A DNA stretch of 64,000 nucleotides from Amycolatopsis lurida (GTDB taxonomy: Bacteria; Actinomycetota; Actinomycetes; Mycobacteriales; Pseudonocardiaceae). The notes below the pieces were generated by a model, which saw only the letters and a list, made by a program, of their open reading frames with translations, had not been told where the DNA came from and did no database searches. A program made the translations under genes and the position numbers. Positions 37,949 to 48,602 of the stretch are shown in pieces. The number at the start of each line of letters is the position of its first letter. Positions within the stretch are counted from its first letter, which is position 1. The stretch covers positions 5,301,501-5,365,500 of the forward strand of contig NZ_FNTA01000004.1 in NCBI RefSeq assembly GCF_900105055.1. Reading direction: 5' to 3'.

Positions 37949-39304
37949 ATGGACGGCAGATTCTCCCGGCGTTGGCTCATCAAGGGCGGTCTCGTGGTGG
38001 CCGCGAGCCCGCTGCTCGCGCCCACCGCCTCGGCGGCCCCGGTTCTCCCGTGGCCGGCGGCCAACGACATCGTCGCGCGGACGAAACGCCCGGTCTTCCC
38101 GGACCGAAGGTTCTCGATCCTCGATTTCGGCGCGAAGGGTGACGGCAAAACCGACAACACCGTCGCGATCAAGAAGGCGATCGACGCGGCCAACGCGCGC
38201 GGCGGCGGACACGTCGTCGTGCCGAAAGGCACCTTCGTCACCGGTGCCGTGTACCTCAAGAGCAACGTGGACCTGCATCTCTCGGCGGGCGCGGTGCTCG
38301 CGTTCGGTTCCGACGCCTCGAAGTTCCCGAACGTGCTCACCCGTTACGAGGGCATCGAATGCGTGAACCGGTCGCCGATGATCTACGCGTACCGGGAATC
38401 CAACATCGCGGTGACCGGGAAGGGCACGCTCGACGCGGCGGGCACGGCGTCCTGGAACAAGGGCAAGGACCGTGAGTACCTGGAAGCGCTGGTGGCCGAG
38501 GGAATCCCGCCGGAGAAGCGGATCGTTCCCGGCTCCGGGCACACCATGCGGTCCACGTTCGTCGAGCCGTACTCGTGCGACACCGTGCTCATCCAGGGGA
38601 TCGCGCTGAAGAACCCCATGTTCTGGCAGCTGCATCCCACCCTGTGCCGGAACGTCACGATCGACGGCGTCCGCACGGACGCGAGCACCGCGCGCTCCAA
38701 CACCGACGCCTGCGATCCGGAGTCGTGCGACCACGTGGTGATCGTGAACTCCCACCTCGGGGCGCACGACGACAACATCGCGCTCAAAGCCGGCCGGGAC
38801 GACGACGGGCGCAGGGTCGGCGTGCCGTGCCGGAACATCGTCGTCGCGAAGTGCGTGATGGACGGGAACTGGGGCGCGATCACCTGCGGCATCGAGCAGA
38901 CCGGCGGCATCCGCGACGTCTACGCGTACGACCTCACCGTCACCGGCGAGACGAAATACGGGCTGTACGTCAAGTCGAACACCCTGCGCGGCGGGTTCAC
39001 CGAGAACGTCAACCTCCATGGTGTCTCCGGCACGTTCGTCCGCTCGGTCGCGTACGTCCTGCCGGACTACAACGGACAGACCGGCCCGAACGTCCCCCGG
39101 TTCGGGCCGTTCACCATCAGCCACTCGACGAGCACGAGATGCGGGCAAGCGGCGTTCAACGTCCGAGGGTTGCCCAACTCACACGTTCGGGGGCTGCGGG
39201 TGAGCGAGTGCCGCTTCGACGGCGTCGCGAACACGGAAAACGTCCTGAAACACGTCGATGACCTGCGCTTCGAGAACACGACGATCAACGGGCGGCCGGT
39301 CTGA
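37949..39304 (+). CDS. secreted GH28-type pectinase-like protein with altered active site
   Basis: The 451-residue protein has a Tat signal (SRRWLIKGG, residues 6-14, cleavage near ASAAP at 28). The mature part is a right-handed beta-helix of glycoside hydrolase family 28: LDFGAKGDGKTDNT entry motif (about 53), the aspartates in NTDACDPESCD (about 251) and GAHDDNIALKAG (about 271). The next conserved block, which usually reads GHG before the GSE motif, is NWGAITCGIEQTGG (about 308), so the catalytic histidine is replaced by Trp. Polygalacturonases cut pectin; this one may be inactive or act on another uronide. The start has GAAAGAAGG upstream. Confidence 0.8.
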   Translation: MDGRFSRRWLIKGGLVVAASPLLAPTASAAPVLPWPAANDIVARTKRPVFPDRRFSILDFGAKGDGKTDNTVAIKKAIDAANARGGGHVVVPKGTFVTGAVYLKSNVDLHLSAGAVLAFGSDASKFPNVLTRYEGIECVNRSPMIYAYRESNIAVTGKGTLDAAGTASWNKGKDREYLEALVAEGIPPEKRIVPGSGHTMRSTFVEPYSCDTVLIQGIALKNPMFWQLHPTLCRNVTIDGVRTDASTARSNTDACDPESCDHVVIVNSHLGAHDDNIALKAGRDDDGRRVGVPCRNIVVAKCVMDGNWGAITCGIEQTGGIRDVYAYDLTVTGETKYGLYVKSNTLRGGFTENVNLHGVSGTFVRSVAYVLPDYNGQTGPNVPRFGPFTISHSTSTRCGQAAFNVRGLPNSHVRGLRVSECRFDGVANTENVLKHVDDLRFENTTINGRPV

Positions 39305-39319
39305 TTCGTGCTGCGCCCC

Positions 39320-39362
39320 CCGATGCGGTGCGGCAGGCTGAGCGCAGACCGCACCGCATCGG
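39320..39362 (+). other. 14-bp hairpin running into the ribosome site of the oxidase gene
   Basis: CCGATGCGGTGCGG (39320-39333) and CCGCACCGCATCGG (39349-39362) form a perfect stem with a 15-base loop. The last two G of the right arm are the first two of GGAGGA, the Shine-Dalgarno site of the next gene. The element can end the GH28 transcript and also control access to the downstream ribosome site. Confidence 0.7.
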
Positions 39363-39369
39363 AGGAATC

Positions 39370-41256
39370 GTGGACACACCAGGACTTCCCGCGAAGATCG
39401 ACCCGGACGCGCTGACCACCGTCCTCGATGGACGGTGGGCCGGACTCCGCCGCGCGGTGCGTGCCCAGATGGCGGCGGAGGTCTTCGAAGACCCGGTCGA
39501 CGCCGACACCGAAGCCCATCGCGCCCAGGTGCTCGAATGGCTGCGGCTGCTCGCCCGCACCGACCGGCCGGGGCTCGGCTTCGACCCGGCGTACGGCGGT
39601 GGCGGCGACGTCGGCGGCGCGTTGACGTCGTTCGAGATGCTGGGCTTCGGCGACCTCTCGCTGATGGTGAAGGCCGGCGTCCAGTGGGGCCTGTTCGGCG
39701 GCGCTGTGCAGCTGCTCGGCACCGAACGCCACCACGAGCGCTACCTGCGGAAGATCATGGACCTGGAGCTGCTGGGCTGTTTCGCGATGACCGAGCACGG
39801 TCACGGCTCGGACGTCCAGCACCTGCGCACCACCGCGACCTACGACCCGGCGACGCGCGAATTCGTCGTGCACACGCCGGACCGGGACGCGATGAAGGAG
39901 TACATCGGCAACGCCGCCCGCGACGGCGAACTCGCGGTGGTGTTCGCGCAGCTGATCACCGGTGGCGAGTCGCGCGGCGTGCACGCGTTCCTGGTGCCGA
40001 TCCGCGGCGAGAACGCGAGCGGTGTCGAGATCGAGGACTGCGGCCGCAAGGCCGGTCTCAACGGCGTCGACAACGGACGGCTCACCTTCACCCAGGTGAG
40101 GGTTCCGCGCGAGGCGCTGCTCAACCGGTTCGGTGACGTCGCCGAGGACGGCACGTACAGCAGCCCGATCGAAAGCGACGGCCGCCGGTTCTTCACGATG
40201 CTCGGAACGCTCATCCGCGGCCGGGTCAGTGTCGCCGGCAGCGCCGGCAGCGCGACGAAGCGCGCGCTCGCACTGGCCATCGGCTATGGCGAGCGGCGGC
40301 GGCAGTTCGCGCGGCCTGACGGCGAGGAGGTCGTGATCCTCGACTACCGCGCCCACCAGCGGAAACTGCTGCCCGCGCTGGCGACGTCGTACGCGCTGCA
40401 CTTCGCGCAGGAAGCACTCGTTTCGAAGCTGAACGACCTCGCCGAGGACGCGCCGGAGGAAGAGCAGCGAGAGCTGGAATCGCGCGCCGCCGGCATCAAG
40501 GCCGTCTCGACCTGGCACGCGACCGCGAGCATCCAGACCGCCCGCGAGGCGTGCGGCGGCTCCGGCTATCTCTCGGAGAACCTGCTCGCCGGGCTGAAAG
40601 CGGACACGGACGTCTTCACCACCTTCGAGGGTGACAACACCGTGCTGCTGCAACTGGTCGCGAAGGGCCTGCTGACCAGCTACAAGGATCATTTCGAGGA
40701 CCTCAGCCCGCTCGCGACCGCGCGGTTCGTGGCGGAGCAGTTCGTCGAGGCCGTGATCGAACGGACTTCCGCGCGCAAGGTCGTCGAACGGCTCACCGAA
40801 GCCGACGATGGCGACGTCCTCTACTCGCGCGAATGGCACCTGAAGCTGTTCGAAGACCGCGAAGAGCACGTACTCGGCGGCGTCGCGCAACGCCTGCGTA
40901 AGGCGGGCTCGGACCCCTTCGGCGTCTTTAACGACGCCCAGGACCACGTGCTGCGCGCCGGGCGTGCGCACGTCGACCGGGTGGTGCTGGAAGCGTTCGT
41001 CGACGCCATCGAGCGCTGCGCCGACGCTGACGCCCGTGAGCTGCTGGAGCGGGTCTGCGATCTCTACGCGCTCGCGAACATCGAGGCCGACCGGGGCTGG
41101 TTCCTCGAACACGGGCGCCTGACCTCCGGGCGTTCGAAGGCCGTCACCGCCGCGGTGAACGCGCTGTGCGCCGACCTGCGGCCGCACGCACGCACCCTCG
41201 TGGACGCCTTCGCCATCCCCGAGCAGTACCTGGCGGCTCCGATGCTGCGGGACTGA
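39370..41256 (+). CDS. acyl-CoA oxidase/dehydrogenase
   Basis: GTG 39370 lies 4 bases after GGAGGA, giving 628 residues. This is the length of acyl-CoA oxidases, longer than the 380-residue dehydrogenases. FAMTEHGHGSDVQHLRT (about 138-154) is the oxidase FAD motif, and EACGGSGYLSENLLAGLKAD (about 395-414) matches the C-terminal FAD-contact motif; the catalytic-base region around TFEGDNTVLLQ (about 418) is present. Acyl-CoA oxidases start beta-oxidation and pass electrons to O2. No other beta-oxidation gene adjoins; it is a single gene between GH28 and PPOX genes. Confidence 0.85.
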   Translation: MDTPGLPAKIDPDALTTVLDGRWAGLRRAVRAQMAAEVFEDPVDADTEAHRAQVLEWLRLLARTDRPGLGFDPAYGGGGDVGGALTSFEMLGFGDLSLMVKAGVQWGLFGGAVQLLGTERHHERYLRKIMDLELLGCFAMTEHGHGSDVQHLRTTATYDPATREFVVHTPDRDAMKEYIGNAARDGELAVVFAQLITGGESRGVHAFLVPIRGENASGVEIEDCGRKAGLNGVDNGRLTFTQVRVPREALLNRFGDVAEDGTYSSPIESDGRRFFTMLGTLIRGRVSVAGSAGSATKRALALAIGYGERRRQFARPDGEEVVILDYRAHQRKLLPALATSYALHFAQEALVSKLNDLAEDAPEEEQRELESRAAGIKAVSTWHATASIQTAREACGGSGYLSENLLAGLKADTDVFTTFEGDNTVLLQLVAKGLLTSYKDHFEDLSPLATARFVAEQFVEAVIERTSARKVVERLTEADDGDVLYSREWHLKLFEDREEHVLGGVAQRLRKAGSDPFGVFNDAQDHVLRAGRAHVDRVVLEAFVDAIERCADADARELLERVCDLYALANIEADRGWFLEHGRLTSGRSKAVTAAVNALCADLRPHARTLVDAFAIPEQYLAAPMLRD

Positions 41257-41261
41257 CCGCG

Positions 41262-41711
41262 TCAACCGATGTCGAGGGCCGTTCCATAGAGTTTGTCGGT
41301 TTTGAGGGTGATGTAGAGCCTTCGCTCCGCGGCGATGGTCTCCAGGAACTCGGCCTCGTCTTCGGGCTTCTGCCGCTGCGCGGCGAGATATTCGAGGCCC
41401 GCCGCGTCGCCGGGTGTCCGCGTGACTTCGGAGAGTTCGGCTTTCCCTTCCACGACAGCGAACTTCCAGTGGTCGGCGCTGGAGACGTAGAGGGAGGCGG
41501 TGGGGTTGTCGCGGATCTGCTTGACCTTCAAGCGGTCTTCGGTCGTGCTCACCCGGATCTCGCGGCTCTCGGGATCCCACGTGTAGACGACGGTGGAGAG
41601 ATGCGGGCGGCCGTCACGCTTGAGGGTCGCGAGGGCGCCGAAGGTGTGCTCGGAGAGGAAGTCGCTGAGGGCCGCGTCGTCGAGGCGGCGGGGCGGTGCG
41701 TTCTTGGCCAT
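41262..41711 (-). CDS. PPOX-class (split-barrel) flavin/F420 oxidoreductase-like protein
   Basis: ATG 41711 (MAKNAPPRRLDD) gives 149 residues; ATG 41723 and a further upstream start would lengthen it. The sequence follows the pyridoxamine-phosphate-oxidase-like split barrel: LSEHTFGALATLKRDGRPHLS near residue 14 and VVYTWDPESREIRVSTTEDR near 37, then RDNPTASLYVSSADHW. Actinobacterial members commonly bind F420 and are named PPOX class F420-dependent enzymes; substrate unknown. The gene is convergent with the oxidase gene (5 bases between stops). The repeat cluster at 41.82 kb lies in its promoter side. Confidence 0.75.
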   Translation of the reverse strand: MAKNAPPRRLDDAALSDFLSEHTFGALATLKRDGRPHLSTVVYTWDPESREIRVSTTEDRLKVKQIRDNPTASLYVSSADHWKFAVVEGKAELSEVTRTPGDAAGLEYLAAQRQKPEDEAEFLETIAAERRLYITLKTDKLYGTALDIG

Positions 41712-41822
41712 GGGGGTGATCATGGCTCCCCGGCCGAGGCGCCGGAAGAAGGCACTTTCTTGTGCCAGAGGGAACACGCGTGTGTCCGTCCTGGTCACGC
41801 CGGTGCCGCACTCGTGATCAGA

Positions 41823-41907
41823 GACGTAACTCGCGTGATCAGGCGCGCCACACGTGAGTTACGTGTCCAATCACGTGAGTTACGTGCTCGATCACGCGAG
41901 TTACGCG
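41823..41907. repeat. cluster of CACGYGAGTTACGYG units, 21-bp spacing
   Basis: Three direct units lie at 41851-41865, 41872-41886 and 41893-41907, exactly 21 bases apart. An inverted unit lies at 41823-41837, and 41825-41840 is the exact complement of 41890-41905 (16 bp). Each unit is a hyphenated palindrome CACGT-gagtt-ACGTG. The last unit overlaps the stop codon of the hemolysin III gene, and the cluster is upstream of the PPOX gene on the same strand. Confidence 0.85.
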
Positions 41908-42587
41908 TACATCGCCAGCCAGATCGCGACGTAGTGGGACGTCGCCGCGAGAACCGTGCAGGCGTGGAAGTACTCGTGGTAACCGAACGTCTCCGGGAAG
42001 TGGTTCGGCCACTTCACCGCGTAGAACACCGCGCCCAGTGTGTAGAACAGCCCGCCCACGCAGAGCAGGACGAGCGCCGCGACGCCGGCGTGCGTGGCCA
42101 GTTCGGGCAGGACGAAGACGGCGACCCAGCCCAGCGCGATGTAGATCGGCACGCCGAGCCAGCGTGGCGCGTTCGGCCACAACATCTTCAGGGTGACGCC
42201 GCCGATCGCGCCGCCCCACACGATCGCGAGCACGATGTACCCGGTCGGCTGGGACATGGCCAGAAGGGTGAACGGCGTGTAGGTGCCGGCGATGAACAGG
42301 AAGATCATCGAATGGTCGGCGCGCTTCATCCATTCGTATGCTCGTGGGCTCCACAAGCGACGGTGGTACAGCGCGCTGACGCCGAAGAGGCCAAGCACGG
42401 TCAGCCCATAGACCGAAGTGGACAAAGCGGCTATAGGCGACACGGTGGACGCCGCGAGACTGATCAGTGTCACAGCTCCGGCGACCGCGACGAAGAAGGA
42501 CCAGAAGTGGATGTGCCCACGCAGACGAGGACGGGTGTCCACCAAGGGCGCGGGGCCGGACGGCTGCTGTTCGGACTCTACGCTCAC
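41901..42587 (-). CDS. hemolysin III/PAQR-type membrane protein
   Basis: The 228-residue protein has seven membrane helices. Hemolysin III motifs are clear: HIHFWSFFVAVAGAV in helix 1, SALYHRRLWSPRAYEWMKRADHSMIFLFIAGTYTP in parts (YHRRLWSP, RADHSMIF, AGTYTPF; about 74-106) and the C-terminal FGYHEYFHACTVLAA (about 199). The histidines and aspartate match the zinc site of PAQR receptors. Function in bacteria is unsettled (lipid homeostasis or hydrolase). The start GTG 42587 has GGGAGG almost touching it, so translation may begin slightly differently. Divergent from the UPP synthase gene. Confidence 0.9.
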   Translation of the reverse strand: MSVESEQQPSGPAPLVDTRPRLRGHIHFWSFFVAVAGAVTLISLAASTVSPIAALSTSVYGLTVLGLFGVSALYHRRLWSPRAYEWMKRADHSMIFLFIAGTYTPFTLLAMSQPTGYIVLAIVWGGAIGGVTLKMLWPNAPRWLGVPIYIALGWVAVFVLPELATHAGVAALVLLCVGGLFYTLGAVFYAVKWPNHFPETFGYHEYFHACTVLAATSHYVAIWLAMYA

Positions 42588-42674
42588 CCCTCCCAGGTTA
42601 CGGCACCGTAGGTTTTTGGCCAGTGTCCGTGGCGCGTCCCACTGAGACTCGCGAGGTGACTACTCTCCAGTGGC

Positions 42675-43451
42675 GTGAGTCTTCGGTCCTTCTTGTCAGA
42701 CGTCGTGTACAGCGCCTACGGCAGGCGCCTGATCCAGCAGGCCAAGGGGCGCCATCCACGTCACATCGCCATCATGCTGGATGGGAACCGCCGCTGGGCG
42801 CGCGAAGCGGGCTTCACCGACGTCGCCGACGGGCACCGGGCGGGCGCCAAGAAGATCGCCGACTTCCTGAGCTGGTGCAACGAGGCGGAGGTCGAGGTCG
42901 TCACCATGTGGCTGCTCTCGACGGACAACCTCGGCCGCGCGGCCGAGGAACTGAGCCCGCTGCTGAAGATCATCACCGACGTCACCGACGAGCTCGCCGC
43001 GCCGCATACGCCCTGGCGGCTCCGCATCGTGGGAGCGCTCGACCTGCTGCCCCCGGAGGTCGCGAAGGCCCTCAGCGCGGCCGCGGAGCGCACCGAGGGG
43101 CGCACCGGGATGGAGGTCAACGTCGCGGTCGGTTACGGAGGGCGTCAAGAGATCGCCGACGCGGTCCGCAAACTCCTGCTCCAGCACGCCGACGAGGGCA
43201 CTTCGATTCGCGAACTCGCGAAGATATTGGACGTCGACCACATATCCGAACACATGTACACCTCGGGCCAGCCGGATCCGGATCTGATTATCCGCACCTC
43301 GGGTGAGCAGCGGCTTTCCGGATTTCTGCTCTGGCAATCGGCGCATTCGGAATTCTGGTTCACCGAAGCTTATTGGCCCGCGTTCCGCCGGGTCGATTTC
43401 CTGCGCGCCATGCGCGATTACGCGTGGCGGCACCGGCGCTTCGGTTCCTGA
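42675..43451 (+). CDS. uppS: cis-prenyltransferase (short-chain Z-isoprenyl diphosphate synthase type)
   Basis: The 258-residue product has IAIMLDGNRRWAREAGF (about 31-47) with the catalytic Asp, the HRAGAKKI motif, SGEQRLSGFLLWQSAHSEFWF (about 204-222, R-x-x-R/S motif) and a final DYAWRHRRFG. This is the UppS fold. Rv1086 at the same place in M. tuberculosis makes Z,E-farnesyl diphosphate, the primer for decaprenyl phosphate, so a short-chain product is likely. The start GTG 42675 fits MSLRSFLSDVVYS. A terminator follows at 43464. Monocistronic. Confidence 0.9.
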   Translation: MSLRSFLSDVVYSAYGRRLIQQAKGRHPRHIAIMLDGNRRWAREAGFTDVADGHRAGAKKIADFLSWCNEAEVEVVTMWLLSTDNLGRAAEELSPLLKIITDVTDELAAPHTPWRLRIVGALDLLPPEVAKALSAAAERTEGRTGMEVNVAVGYGGRQEIADAVRKLLLQHADEGTSIRELAKILDVDHISEHMYTSGQPDPDLIIRTSGEQRLSGFLLWQSAHSEFWFTEAYWPAFRRVDFLRAMRDYAWRHRRFGS

Positions 43452-43463
43452 TCCTTGACATGA

Positions 43464-43495
43464 CGAAGGCCCCGGCGTGCACTCCGGGGCCTTCG
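43464..43495. terminator. hairpin terminator between uppS and the His-tail protein
   Basis: CGAAGGCCCCGG (43464-43475) and CCGGGGCCTTCG (43484-43495) form a perfect 12-bp stem. It lies between the uppS stop and the stop of the convergent small-protein gene. Confidence 0.85.
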
Positions 43496-43511
43496 ACGTC
43501 TTCACTGAAGA

Positions 43512-43760
43512 TCAGTGGTGGTGGTGCTCCAGCGAGTGGAGGATCAGCGCCGGGGTGGTGGCGATGCCCGTGTAGGCGCCGGCGACCAGGGAAGCCGCAC
43601 CGTAGCCCAGCGCGCCCCCGCCCTCGATGAACGTGTTGTAGGCGTCGCCGAACGTGGGGTCCGGGGTGCCCGAGGTGTCACCCGTGGCGGCGAACGCGGT
43701 CCCGCCGACCATCATGATGCCCGCGGCGACGGCAGAAACGAAACCAGCCTTCTTTAGCAC
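43512..43760 (-). CDS. small secreted protein with C-terminal His run
   Basis: GTG 43760 has AAGGAG 9 bases upstream, giving 82 residues. A signal peptide (KKAGFVSAVAAGIMMVGGTAFA in parts: KKAGF start, GGTAFAATG cleavage near residue 25) is followed by a short Gly/Ala/Thr-rich region (GDTSGTPDPTFGDAYNTF, then GGGALGYGAASLVAGAYTG) and the end LHSLEHHHH. The mature chain is about 57 residues with no cysteine, so it is not a chaplin. The terminal histidines could bind metal. I do not recognise the family. Confidence 0.65.
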   Translation of the reverse strand: MLKKAGFVSAVAAGIMMVGGTAFAATGDTSGTPDPTFGDAYNTFIEGGGALGYGAASLVAGAYTGIATTPALILHSLEHHHH

Positions 43761-44382
43761 TTCGCACTCCTTGGTAGAGATATTCAGGGATCGGGGCACC
43801 TAATTCCGGTGGGGGTGTCCCGCTAGTGAGAAAATTACTCGCTATTCAGGAGTCGTGACCGTCTCGTAAGCCGATTGTGTGAGGCGAAAAAGGTGCGTTT
43901 CACTCGGTCCGGTTCTCTGTCTCGGGCACAAAATGCGTGCGGCGACGATGCGTGGTAGAACCTGCCGTCTCTTCAGGTGAACGCCCTGCGTCGCGTTAAT
44001 CCATCCGGGTCGCATCGACGAGCGTCCCTGAATGGTGATCATTATTACGCACTGTGACGGTGACCAGGTGTTGATGTCACGCGACCGACAGTGAGATGAC
44101 GGTTTGGCGAATCACCGTGGTGGCTGCCTGCGCGATCGGCCGGACGCAGGTACCTTCCGGAAGTGAGGGTTCGCGTCCCATGCGGACTCTCACGGGAGGC
44201 CCTGGTCGTGGCGGTTGTCGACAGGGCGGCACAGCCGCCCAGTGGATGCACGAGGGGGCCGGCACCCGGCCCTCGTGGCCGTGCCGACTGACGTGGATCA
44301 CGTCGGAAGGAACGGTTGGCCAGGGAAGTGCCCGGCCCAGCGAGTGCGGGCGTGGTGCCACGCCCACGAGGGAGATGCCGTC
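43761..44382. promoter_or_regulatory. long intergenic region with structured phoH leader (hairpins 44224-44365)
   Basis: No convincing gene was seen here. The part before phoH holds consecutive hairpins on the plus strand: GGGCGGC-aca-GCCGCCC (44224-44240), a 12-bp stem with a two-G bulge (44249-44277), GACGTG-gat-CACGTC (44290-44304) and GGGCGTGG-tg-CCACGCCC (44348-44365). The last ends just before GAGGGAG, the phoH ribosome site. Such an ordered run suggests a 5' leader RNA about 160 or more bases long. The first 280 bases contain little I can name and presumably hold the promoters of phoH and the His-tail protein. Confidence 0.5.
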
Positions 44383-45774
44383 GTGACTGCGCAGCGTTCA
44401 CCCCGCAAGGCCTCTGGCCGTTCTTCGACCGGTGCCTCTGGCCCGGAGAAAGCCTCGATCTCGCCCGAATCCCAGCGGTCCACTTACGTGCTCGACACGT
44501 CGGTCCTGCTCTCTGACCCCTGGTCGGTGACCCGTTTCGCCGAACACGCGGTCGTGCTCCCGCTGGTCGTCATCAGTGAACTGGAGGCGAAACGTCACCA
44601 TCCCGAACTGGGGTGGTTCGCGCGCGAAGCGCTTCGCATGCTCGACGACCTGCGTCGTCAGCACGGCAGGCTCGACGCGCCGATCCCGATCGGTGAGCAC
44701 GGCGGCACCCTGCAGGTGGAGCTGAACCACTCCGACCCGACGGTGCTCCCGGTCGGCTTCCGCACCGACTCCAACGACCACCGCATCCTCGCCTGTGCGC
44801 TCAACCTGGCGGCGGAACGCGCGTCGGTCACGCTGGTGACGAAGGACATCCCCTTGCGCGTCAAGGCGGGCGCCGTCGGCCTCGAAGCCGACGAGTACCG
44901 CGCGCAGGAGGTGACGCCCTCGGGCTGGACGGGCATGGCGGACGTGGACGTCCCGCAGACCCTGGTCGACGCGCTGTTCAGCGGGCCGTCCGTGGATCCG
45001 GCGGAATTCGGGATGCCCGAGGTGGGTGAGCTGCCCTGTCACACCGGGCTCCGGCTGCTCGCGGGCAGTTCGAGCGCGCTGGGGCGGGTCACCGCGGACA
45101 AGCGGATCCGCCTCGTGCGGGGTGACAAGGAGGCGTTCGGCCTGCACGGGCGGTCGGCCGAGCAGCGGATCGCGCTGGATCTCCTGCTGGACTCCGACGT
45201 CGGCATCGTCTCCCTGGGCGGACGCGCCGGCACGGGCAAGTCGGCGCTGGCGCTCTGCGCGGGCCTGGAGTCGGTGATGGAACGCCGCCAGCATCGCAAG
45301 GTGGTCGTGTTCCGGCCGGTGTACGCGGTCGGCGGCCAGGATCTGGGCTACCTGCCCGGTTCCGAGAGCGAGAAGATGCAGCCGTGGGCGCAGGCGGTGT
45401 TCGACACGCTCGGCGGGCTGGTCAGCCAGGACGTCCTCGACGAGGTCTTCGACCGCGGCATGCTCGAGGTGCTCCCGCTGACCCATATCCGCGGCCGGTC
45501 GCTGCACGACACGTTCGTCATCGTCGACGAGGCGCAGTCCTTGGAGCGCAACGTGCTCCTGACCGTGCTCTCACGGCTCGGCACGGCTTCGCGGGTGGTG
45601 CTCACGCATGACGTCGCGCAGCGCGACAACCTGCGGGTCGGGCGGCACGACGGCGTTTCGGCGGTGATCGAGAAACTCAAGGGTCACCCGCTGTTCGCGC
45701 ATGTCACGCTGACCAGGTCCGAGCGTTCACCGATCGCGGCGCTCGTCACCGAGATGCTGGAGGACCACGGATAA
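44383..45774 (+). CDS. phoH2: PIN-PhoH fusion protein (PhoH2)
   Basis: GTG 44383 is chosen because GGGAG lies 8 bases upstream; the product has 463 residues. After a Ser-rich head of 30 residues there is a PIN nuclease domain: [14 protein letters not shown] (catalytic Asp about 36), [18 protein letters not shown] and [14 protein letters not shown] (acidic cluster). The PhoH ATPase follows with Walker [14 protein letters not shown] (about 285) and Walker [15 protein letters not shown] (about 375). PhoH2 proteins of mycobacteria unwind and cut RNA. The leader hairpins suggest post-transcriptional control. Confidence 0.92.
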   Translation: MTAQRSPRKASGRSSTGASGPEKASISPESQRSTYVLDTSVLLSDPWSVTRFAEHAVVLPLVVISELEAKRHHPELGWFAREALRMLDDLRRQHGRLDAPIPIGEHGGTLQVELNHSDPTVLPVGFRTDSNDHRILACALNLAAERASVTLVTKDIPLRVKAGAVGLEADEYRAQEVTPSGWTGMADVDVPQTLVDALFSGPSVDPAEFGMPEVGELPCHTGLRLLAGSSSALGRVTADKRIRLVRGDKEAFGLHGRSAEQRIALDLLLDSDVGIVSLGGRAGTGKSALALCAGLESVMERRQHRKVVVFRPVYAVGGQDLGYLPGSESEKMQPWAQAVFDTLGGLVSQDVLDEVFDRGMLEVLPLTHIRGRSLHDTFVIVDEAQSLERNVLLTVLSRLGTASRVVLTHDVAQRDNLRVGRHDGVSAVIEKLKGHPLFAHVTLTRSERSPIAALVTEMLEDHG

Positions 45775-45780
45775 CCGGAA

Positions 45781-45823
45781 CCGAAGGAGTCCACTTGGGA
45801 CAGTCCCAAGTGGACTCCTTCGG
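45781..45823. terminator. 20-bp perfect bidirectional hairpin
   Basis: The arms 45781-45800 and 45804-45823 are exact reverse complements with a CAG loop. The hairpin lies between the convergent stops of phoH2 and guaB1 (45774 and 45827). Confidence 0.85.
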
Positions 45824-45826
45824 GGT

Positions 45827-48524
<2,698 letters not shown>

Positions 48525-48528
<4 letters not shown>

Positions 48529-48579
48529 GTACTCGACATACCGAGAGTATGTTACTCCGAGTAGGAATACTGCCCAGTA
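48525..48579 (+). promoter_or_regulatory. promoter with TACT/AGTA operator array before the flavoprotein gene
   Basis: TTGAGT (48525-48530) and TATGTT (48548-48553), 17 bases apart, make a good promoter. Laid over it are TACT...AGTA half-sites: TACT 48530 with AGTA 48546, TACTCCGAGTA (48553-48563) and TACTGCCCAGTA (48568-48579). ACATAC-cgaga-GTATGT (48536-48552) is another dyad. HxlR regulators YodB and HypR bind TACT-N7-AGTA in Bacillus, so these are strong candidates for control by the adjacent HxlR protein. Confidence 0.65.
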
Positions 48580-48602
48580 GGTAACGGTGGGAGGAAGCGC
48601 GG

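Noticed and set aside
43512-43530. Possible vector contamination (LEHHHH end)
   Set aside because: The codons and flanking terminator are of normal local composition and no cloning-site sequence or T7 terminator follows.
43842-44401. Small minus-strand frames in the gap before phoH2
   Set aside because: No ribosome sites, no conserved motif and positions overlap the phoH2 leader hairpins.
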